Positions 57,462 through 64,000 of a stretch of 64,000 bases of DNA are shown here, one piece after another (position 1 is the first letter of the stretch; each line of letters starts with the position of its first letter). The notes under the pieces are model-generated. The model was not told where the DNA came from. It searched no databases and was given only the letters and a program-made list of their open reading frames with translations. The stretch is from Nemertoderma westbladi. Lineage: Eukaryota > Xenacoelomorpha > Nemertodermatida > Nemertodermatidae. The position numbers and the translations under genes were made by a program. The stretch is from the NCBI GenBank assembly GCA_032718475.1, contig JAUCBJ010005016.1, forward strand, positions 124,001 through 188,000, in the 5' to 3' direction.

Positions 57462-58039
57462 AATTTGTAGGCTGAGCTGTTGTCTGATTGCTGTTAGGTC
57501 TGAACGGATTGCAGTGTGTGTAGATCACCTGTCAGATAAAGAACGGTTAGGAAGTAGGGGCAGCAAATGCTGTAAGGTAAACCCCCAACTAAAGAATAAG
57601 TCGTACTACTGGGTTAGAACGCATACTACCTAATCATTTCGGAGTCTGCATGTCCTGTAGTTTATTTAGGCTTGAGAGTAGTCTGCCATCGTTGAGTCTG
57701 TACTTTGTTTGTGTAAGTCTGTACGGGTAGCGTATAATATTTATTTAGATAATTTGTAGGCTGGATAGTTGTCTGGCTGTTGTTAGGTCTGAACGGATTG
57801 TAGTGTGTGTAGAGCCCTTGTCCGATAAAGAACGGTTAGGAAGTAGGGGCAGCCAATGCTGTAAGGTAAACCCCCAATTAAAGAATAAGTCGTACTACTG
57901 GGTTAGAACGCATACTACCTAATCATTTCGGAGTCTGCATATACCGTAGTTTGTTTAGGCTTGATAGTAGTCTGTCGGTATTTGGTCTGCATTTTGTTTG
58001 AGTATTTGTACGCGTAGCGTAATATTTATTATTCAGAGT
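57462..58039. repeat. Tandem duplication, 289-bp unit, two copies
   Basis: AATTTGTAGGCTG starts at 57462 and 57751. The copies share long identical runs, for example from AAGAACGGTTAGGAAGTAGG and the stretch around CGTACTACTGGGTTAGAACG. They diverge toward the 3' end. Located in the leader upstream of gag. Confidence 0.92.
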
Positions 58040-58972
58040 TTATGCGATTATTCGCAACATTCATTCCCCAAGTTTGTTCCTACAATAATTGTGTTTGTTA
58101 TACATACCGCTATAGTTAAATTAACCCCGGTACTACACGGGCTGCTTGGCGTAGGTAAAGACTGGTGATTTTGTGCACCGGTCACTCCAGGAGATGCCGT
58201 GGTTCTTTTAACTGTTCAAGTATATTTAACTACTGATTATATGTTGTACAAGTACTCGTACCTAATTTAGGGTTTAGTGTACAGTGCTTTCCGAAAGTAA
58301 TTAGTGTAGGCATTATATTTGTGTTGTAAAGTGGTTGATAGGCACGTTCGATTAGCTCTATTAACTTCTAGGTGGGAACACTCCGTGATACATAACGTAG
58401 TACCTATAGCGATACGGCTATAGGTCGTCAGGCGGTGGTATTTTCCTATCTGGACAACGCAGTGTATTTACTACTACGTATTATTTTCAAATACCGCAGT
58501 ACCCTGTCCGTTGTAATAACCAGATTTCTAACCCTTTGTTAGGCTGGTTTGTAGACTTCTTGTAAAATTACCCTAAAAAATTCGTATTTTGTGTTTTTTG
58601 TAAATTTTTGTGTTTATTTAGAGATTGTAATCTCACCCGAATTGTACGTAATTTGTAGTATTAAGTAACTTAGGTAAATTAGTATTATTTGTTTTAGTGT
58701 CCTATAAGTAACACTTCACTGAAAGCGCACCGCTTTGTGTAGTGATTACTCCCTAGAAATAATAACATTTATTTCAAACATTGACAAAACCCATTAAAAC
58801 GGGTATATATATATTATAAATCAAATCTAACGATTTATAAATAGTAGGCCTACCATACAACCATTAGGTCTCAATATCAGTTGGATTACTGCTCAAATAA
58901 CGGTAATAAAGTAAGTAAAGTAACCAAGTAACCCAAAAAATTCAGAAATTCAATTATTTAAAATAATTGATA

Positions 58973-59222
58973 TACCGGTATTTACGATAGGCCTATTATC
59001 TTCATTTCTATAAATTTAGGCTGAAACTATACCGGTACTTTATAATTAATTCTAGTCCAGAATTATAATTATATATACTACAAAACTGTAAGCTGTATAC
59101 CGGTATTCCCGATAGGCCTATTATATATTTATATATATTTGTGCTAAAATTATACCGGTATTCTGTGATAAACCTAGTCTGTAATAATAGTTATATATAC
59201 TATAAGCATACCGGTATTCTAA
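58973..59222. repeat. Diverged tandem duplication, about 125-bp unit
   Basis: TACCGGTAT...CGATAGGCCTATTAT starts at 58973 and 59098; a partial third start (TACCGGTATTCTAATAT) lies at 59209. Each unit contains a second TATACCGGTA and a TATATATACTA run. Leader region just upstream of gag. Confidence 0.7.
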
Positions 59223-59352
59223 TATATTATATATATCATGCTACACTGAGTAGCAGTACCGGTAATTAATTACTAGGCTATCAGTTAACACTGAGCTACT
59301 AGACTTGCTCAGACTGTAATACAGCAGTAGACATTCAACTGTACACATAAAC

Positions 59353-62300
59353 ATGTCTGATACTAAGCAGAACCTGTCAGACAGTTTATTAGATGTAACT
59401 ATCTGCGACTCAGATAGAGGCATAGAACCGTCTAGTCGTAAGTTCAGTTCACCTCCCACTGTGAGGAAGGTCATCCCTCCAGTAGTAATAAAAGAACCTA
59501 GGCTGGTCCAACATCGTAGGTCTATCATAGGCACTCGAGCTCAGGTCAAGCGGGACCAAGAAGCAGCGGAACAGCAACAACCCGCGAGCCAAGAACTTAC
59601 TTCTCAACGGCCCAACAGCTCTAGTAGTGAGGATACTGTAGAACTGACACCAGAACGCGGAGCAAAGATGATGGATGCGGTTTATTCGGATCCCCTTCTC
59701 ATCCTTCCTGCAGCCGTACTCACTAGGTTATTGATCGCTGTGGAAGAACACCAGATCGATTGGGCGAGAAGCCAGCGTTCAACTAGAGATAGTTATGCTG
59801 GATACACAAGGGAAGAACTGAAGTCCATGGTCGAGTCGCAATGGAACTTCCCCGGACCCGGACTCCTGTTTGATTTATCAGAAGCTGCCTGGGAAGACAT
59901 ACACCGGATGGGAGTAGCCAAGGAAACCATCGATCCAGCTGTGTGGAAGAGGTCCGCAGCCGGATACGCACAGGGATTCTTCAGCTCTATGGAGCGAGTA
60001 AAAGGACAACTGTTTCAACAACCACAAGGACCTCAAGAGCAGGGACAACTGCTTTATCAAGTTAGAGAAAGAATTCTACGAATCAGGCTAATATTATCGG
60101 CCTTTGAGGAGGCTTCTAAACGAAGGCAAGACACGTCGTTGCAAGTTGCCGTAAAGACCTGGTTTCAAAGGGTGAGTCTCCAGGTTCAAGGAACAGCTCA
60201 GTGGAAAGCTCAGCTGGAGGAGCGCTCAACCCATGGAGAATCTACAGACGCTACTTTTTCCCAAGTGGAAAGTGAAGCGACGGCAGAGAAACCGCATAAG
60301 AGGGATGCCATTGACATCTATCTGTCAGACTATCAACGTTTTTTAGGTGATGACGAGTTGAGGAGAAGGTTAGAGGGACTTAGCCCTAATAGTGAAGGAA
60401 CCAAGCTTGTGCTGGATGCCATCGATGTGGAAATGAGGGCTGCGAATCAGGCCAAATTTGATGAACAACTCCGCCTGACACGAGTCCAAGAAGAACAAGT
60501 AAAGAAAAAACGCATAGAAGACAGAAAGAAAGCAGCAGTGGTAGCTGCAGAAGCAGAAAGAAAAGCGGCAGCGGCAGAGGCAGCGGCAGAGGCAAAAGCA
60601 GCCGAAGCTGAAAGAAAAGCGGCAGCGGCAGCGGCAAAGGCAGCGGCAGAGGCAAAAGCGGCAGAAGCAGAAAGAAAGGCGGCAATGGCAGCGGCCGAAG
60701 CAGAAAGAAAGGCGGCAATGGCAGCGGCCGAAGCGGAAAGAAAAGCGGCAGAGGCAGTGGCAGAAGCAGAACGGAGAGCGGCTGAAGAAACCATCCAATT
60801 AGAATTGGAAAACATTCAGGAGAATCAAGACTGCATAAATAAACAGTTAACAGCTAGTAATATGCAGATGATGAATCGATCTACTCCCAAAAGACAGGGA
60901 TATACATCATCTGAGGAAGGCGATACCACCGATACTGAAGGCAAAGGAAATAGATCTCGTCTAAGCAGACGTAAAAGAACATTCCACCGTCAGAAATTGC
61001 CTGATTTGCCTCCAGCTGTTAGAAGGCAACTAAATAACACCAACTTAGGTAGTACAGAGCCCACAGACCAAATAATTAAAATAGAAAGACTCCCTACTAT
61101 AGTAGATGAGCCTGAAATAATTAGGCCTGTTCTTGAAATCACCCCTTCGGTGATAGATACACCTGTGCTCCCTGAAACTACCTCTAAATTCCCTCTGCAT
61201 AGCACTAAGCTACCTGTGCCCCGTAGAACTGCCCAGGAGACAGTTCAGGTCCTGGACCCCGAGCGAAATATTCCTGATTTGTCGCCCGTTGTCCCTCGTC
61301 CGCTCGCTACAACGTTGGCGACTCCCGCTTCGGCGGTCGAATGGGTGGACGAGAGACGGCGGGGGATGGATCTCCTGCTCGGGCAGATGCAGGAGACGGT
61401 TCAGCAATTCAAGTGCACAGTAAGGGAAAGTAGGCTTGAGTTGCAAGAAGTGCAGCAAAGTATCGCGCTAGAACGCGATAAATTAGTAAATACACAGAGG
61501 GGTATACCACCACCCCCTGTAACAATGTGTCAACCTGTTAGGTCTGAAGTATCTCATGCGCAAGGTGTGGAGCCTACACGCATATATACTGCTAGCGAAG
61601 TAGAAACTCCTATAGTGAACCCTATTAAGGGTAATTATAGACCTGTTGATAATGACATTCCCTATAGAACTGATCATAATCCGAGAAATTTATATACCGA
61701 TAACTCGATATTAAATAACACGATGGCCCAAGAAAGTTTTACGCGTCAAATGGCTAGAACCGAAGCCCGGCAAGCGGTAAAGGTGGGAGAGATCGTCAAG
61801 TTCAATGGAGATGAGATGAAATGGTTACCTTTTAATGAATATTACAAAGATAACATACAGAACTCTGTACTATCTAATGGAGAGAAACTTAGATTCCTCA
61901 TCGAGTGCTTGGAAGGATCTCCCAAGTTAATGGCGTTAAAGTTTATTGGACATCCAGACGGATTAAGACAAGTTTGGGATACACTAAACATCAGGTATGG
62001 TAATAGGAATAACATAGCTGGGTATTTGTATGCAAAGTTGGTAGCGCCCCGAAAGTTTATTAGCAACGGGATTATAGAGTTTTCCGATGAAATTCAGGAG
62101 ATCTGCAGACAATTAGATTGGCTAGGTAAGTCTCATGAGTATCAGAGTGCTATGGTTATTAGAGCAGTGGCCTCTACTTTACCGAAGGGTGGAGTAGGTA
62201 CACGCTGGGACAAGAAAGTGTTATACATGATGGAACAACAACAACGAGACCCTACCATGACTGATCTCATGACATTCTTGGATGGCGAAGTGAAATTACA

Positions 62301-64000
62301 GCTCATAAAGCAGTCCAGAGAGAAGACATCGGAAAACAAGGTAAGTGAGAAACCCGTCTCCAGAAGAAAGGTAACACCAGTGTGTTATACCGACGACGGC
62401 GAAAGCCAAGCTTCCCAAGGGGAGGATAGCGGGAAAGACACTGAAAGATCTTATTATGTCAATAAAAAACCTAACGAACAGGGAAGTAAATTTAAGTCTC
62501 GATCCAATGACCAGAGAGAACAGGTAAGAAAAACTCCTCCTACGTCTCCCAAGAGAATTCAGGTGAGAAAGCCCGAAGAAAGAACGAGAGTGCAAAATGT
62601 TACCCAAATTAAGGTAAGTAACATCAAACCGAAATGTGCGCTATGCGACGGGACCCACCGTTTGAATATGTGTGATGAATTCCTGAAGAAATCATTATCG
62701 GAGAGACGAGAAGTCATGTGGGATAAGCGGTTATGTTATAATTGCCTCAGACAAGGACACCAACGGCGTACCTGTTTCTCTGACATAAGGTGTGCAAAGT
62801 GTGGTGCGAAACATCATATCTTGTTGCACGCTGAATTCGAGCGAAATAGTCCGAATCAGGTAAGTGATTCCGAGCTACATGTCCAATTCAGTGATGTGAA
62901 CGACACTGATCAATCTGAGATGGAAGGATTCTATACAGACGAGTTCTCCGACGAAAACGAATCCTGTTACATGATAAATACCGCAGTGTATCGAGCACTC
63001 ACATATGAAAAGGATACAGACAGCGACCTCACTCTAACTACTTCTGATCGACAACCATCTTGGAAAGCGCCATCTTCCAATGTAGGGATCCGAGAGTTTC
63101 CTGTGGTGCAGTTAAGGGTTCACGGACCTAAACGGAGTTATGTAGTGAACGCCCTCCTTGACTCCGGCAGCACAGGAACATTCATTGATAAAGAACTAGC
63201 CGAAGACATATTCGCTGGACAACCCAAGTTCCGAACTAAGCTAAACATGTCAGGAATTATGCAAGTTTGGAAATCTACAGTAACAGCGGATTATTATGTA
63301 GGAGCGTTGTCCACCCCCCAGGACGAACTAGGAGAACATAGCATAAGGTCAGTGAAAATGGTGGCTATAAAGAACTTCGCTACTACTCAAGCAGACCTTT
63401 ATAATTGGGACGAGGATGAGAGCATCCAACATCTTAAGATACCTCGATTCCAGACTGATTATCCTGGAGTGCAAATACTCATCGGCCAAAACGCGCATGA
63501 GGCGCTCGAGACATTGGAGAAACGGCCTGCTCAACCGCAGCCACTACAGACCTATGCGGTAAGAACTAGAGTAGGTTGGTACTTTACTGGCCCTTCCCGT
63601 AGAACACTCAGAGAAAGACTACCGCAAGAGCGCGTCTGCCAGGTGAGTGAATGGGAAGATGATACTAGTGAGGGAGACGATTTAACTGAGGGAACCCCAT
63701 ACTCCTCAGATAACGACGACGTTCACCAGCTTTTTGATGAGGAGAATACCATCGATCTCCTTAAGGAAAACGAGGCTTGGCAAAACCAAGTGAACTTATG
63801 TCAACTTCTTTATCCATCTGAACGAGAAGCTTATAACGACGAGTTAAATGACGTCATTGAGCGTTGTAATGCCAAGACTCGAGATGAACATGCCGTACGA
63901 TTCTTTACGCAAGAGGCAGTAGAGCCCAATTCCTACGATAAAGCCTTATCGGTGGAAGAGGAAAGGGCCAAGCAGATCCAAGAAACAACTACACGTTTCC
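59353..64000 (+). CDS. Gag-Pol polyprotein of a Bel/Pao-like retrotransposon, partial (1,549 codons in window)
   Basis: I translated the frame codon by codon; it is open from the ATG at 59353 to the last base. Residues 1-800 are an unusually long N-terminal region, with an Ala/Glu/Lys repeat (AERKAA units, about 399-476) likely to be one long helix. A DUF1759-type gag domain lies at about 815-975 (VKFNGDEMKWLPF, DWLGKS). Zinc knuckles follow at about 1095, 1128 and 1147 (CALCDGTHRLNMC, CYNCLRQGHQRRTC, CAKCGAKHH). An aspartic protease has LLDSGSTGTF with Asp at about 1270. Reverse transcriptase should follow outside the window. The gene packages the RNA and processes its own polyprotein. Intact as far as seen. 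Confidence 0.9.
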   Translation, partial: MSDTKQNLSDSLLDVTICDSDRGIEPSSRKFSSPPTVRKVIPPVVIKEPRLVQHRRSIIGTRAQVKRDQEAAEQQQPASQELTSQRPNSSSSEDTVELTPERGAKMMDAVYSDPLLILPAAVLTRLLIAVEEHQIDWARSQRSTRDSYAGYTREELKSMVESQWNFPGPGLLFDLSEAAWEDIHRMGVAKETIDPAVWKRSAAGYAQGFFSSMERVKGQLFQQPQGPQEQGQLLYQVRERILRIRLILSAFEEASKRRQDTSLQVAVKTWFQRVSLQVQGTAQWKAQLEERSTHGESTDATFSQVESEATAEKPHKRDAIDIYLSDYQRFLGDDELRRRLEGLSPNSEGTKLVLDAIDVEMRAANQAKFDEQLRLTRVQEEQVKKKRIEDRKKAAVVAAEAERKAAAAEAAAEAKAAEAERKAAAAAAKAAAEAKAAEAERKAAMAAAEAERKAAMAAAEAERKAAEAVAEAERRAAEETIQLELENIQENQDCINKQLTASNMQMMNRSTPKRQGYTSSEEGDTTDTEGKGNRSRLSRRKRTFHRQKLPDLPPAVRRQLNNTNLGSTEPTDQIIKIERLPTIVDEPEIIRPVLEITPSVIDTPVLPETTSKFPLHSTKLPVPRRTAQETVQVLDPERNIPDLSPVVPRPLATTLATPASAVEWVDERRRGMDLLLGQMQETVQQFKCTVRESRLELQEVQQSIALERDKLVNTQRGIPPPPVTMCQPVRSEVSHAQGVEPTRIYTASEVETPIVNPIKGNYRPVDNDIPYRTDHNPRNLYTDNSILNNTMAQESFTRQMARTEARQAVKVGEIVKFNGDEMKWLPFNEYYKDNIQNSVLSNGEKLRFLIECLEGSPKLMALKFIGHPDGLRQVWDTLNIRYGNRNNIAGYLYAKLVAPRKFISNGIIEFSDEIQEICRQLDWLGKSHEYQSAMVIRAVASTLPKGGVGTRWDKKVLYMMEQQQRDPTMTDLMTFLDGEVKLQLIKQSREKTSENKVSEKPVSRRKVTPVCYTDDGESQASQGEDSGKDTERSYYVNKKPNEQGSKFKSRSNDQREQVRKTPPTSPKRIQVRKPEERTRVQNVTQIKVSNIKPKCALCDGTHRLNMCDEFLKKSLSERREVMWDKRLCYNCLRQGHQRRTCFSDIRCAKCGAKHHILLHAEFERNSPNQVSDSELHVQFSDVNDTDQSEMEGFYTDEFSDENESCYMINTAVYRALTYEKDTDSDLTLTTSDRQPSWKAPSSNVGIREFPVVQLRVHGPKRSYVVNALLDSGSTGTFIDKELAEDIFAGQPKFRTKLNMSGIMQVWKSTVTADYYVGALSTPQDELGEHSIRSVKMVAIKNFATTQADLYNWDEDESIQHLKIPRFQTDYPGVQILIGQNAHEALETLEKRPAQPQPLQTYAVRTRVGWYFTGPSRRTLRERLPQERVCQVSEWEDDTSEGDDLTEGTPYSSDNDDVHQLFDEENTIDLLKENEAWQNQVNLCQLLYPSEREAYNDELNDVIERCNAKTRDEHAVRFFTQEAVEPNSYDKALSVEEERAKQIQETTTRF

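Larger units (their letters stand above)
55853..59352. other. LTR and long leader of the Bel/Pao-like element, about 3.5 kb
   Basis: No gene is supported; short frames near 56.2-56.8 kb show no motif. The leader is built of local duplications, listed separately. Composition is mixed, with many ACCGGTA and TAGGCCTA strings. An in-frame stop at 59317 precedes the gag ATG. Confidence 0.6.
55853..64000 (+). mobile_element. Bel/Pao-like LTR retrotransposon, 5' part
   Basis: It abuts the satellite at about 55853 and runs beyond the window. The coding part has the Bel/Pao order: gag with DUF1759-type domain, three zinc knuckles, A17-type aspartic protease. The LTR limits and primer site could not be fixed; a TGTGGGATAAC at about 55859 is a candidate start. 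The 3' LTR and the second flank are outside the window. Confidence 0.8.

Noticed and set aside
55859-58713. Exact LTR of the Bel/Pao-like element as TGTGGGAT...TAACA
   Set aside because: The candidate end near 58713 has no recognisable primer-binding site after it, and the 3' LTR is not in the window to compare.
60370-60815. Three - strand frames rich in Ala, Leu or Cys
   Set aside because: They mirror the Ala/Glu/Lys repeat of the gag frame on the + strand.

Overview
This is a repeat-dominated stretch of eukaryotic nuclear DNA with no recognisable host gene. The mix of two non-LTR retrotransposons with endonuclease and reverse transcriptase, a Bel/Pao-type LTR retrotransposon and a Maverick/Polinton-like DNA element points to an animal, most likely an invertebrate; I cannot name the species from sequence. 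The ground state is a 49-bp satellite that fills about 30 kb (roughly 610 monomers) in four blocks (1-11615, 32007-32243, 35413-40663, 42888-55852). All other identified elements are inserted in it or lie against its right edge.

Region 1 (11616-32006) is a complete 20.4-kb Polinton-like element. It is bounded by 479-bp terminal inverted repeats and an exact 6-bp target duplication (AGTATA) made from the satellite. Its left arm is read on +: unknown 148-aa protein, RING protein, packaging ATPase (frameshifted), hydrophobic-tail minor virion-type protein, a 56-aa basic protein, retroviral-type integrase, penton-like protein, a very short capsid-related protein, adenain-like protease and a 196-aa unknown. 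Its right arm is read on -: two small unknown genes at the outer end, a protein-primed-type family B DNA polymerase broken by two frameshifts, a two-repeat TBP-like protein, and small unknowns. The two arms converge on about 18.8-24 kb, where a non-LTR retrotransposon (about 19.3-23.9 kb, - strand) has landed. Its two ORFs are in one frame, separated by a single UAG.

Region 2 (32244-35412) is a second non-LTR retrotransposon (- strand, one ORF), inserted in a satellite monomer without disturbing its register. Region 3 (40664-42887) is a 2.2-kb TGTTA...TAACA segment flanked by GAGCG/GAGTG, read here as a solo LTR. Region 4 (55853-64000) leaves the satellite and enters a Bel/Pao-like retrotransposon: about 3.5 kb of LTR/leader with several tandem duplications, then a gag-pol frame open from 59353 to the window end (gag, zinc knuckles, aspartic protease; reverse transcriptase presumably lies beyond).

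The most notable items are: a TBP-like protein encoded in a virus-like transposon, whose two repeats have the same 91-residue spacing as TBP; a capsid gene that seems reduced to its C-terminal domain; the same-frame UAG junction in the first retrotransposon; and higher-order repeats of exactly 1,937, 2,450 and 1,568 bp in the satellite. Family assignments rest on motifs I could read, not on database searches.
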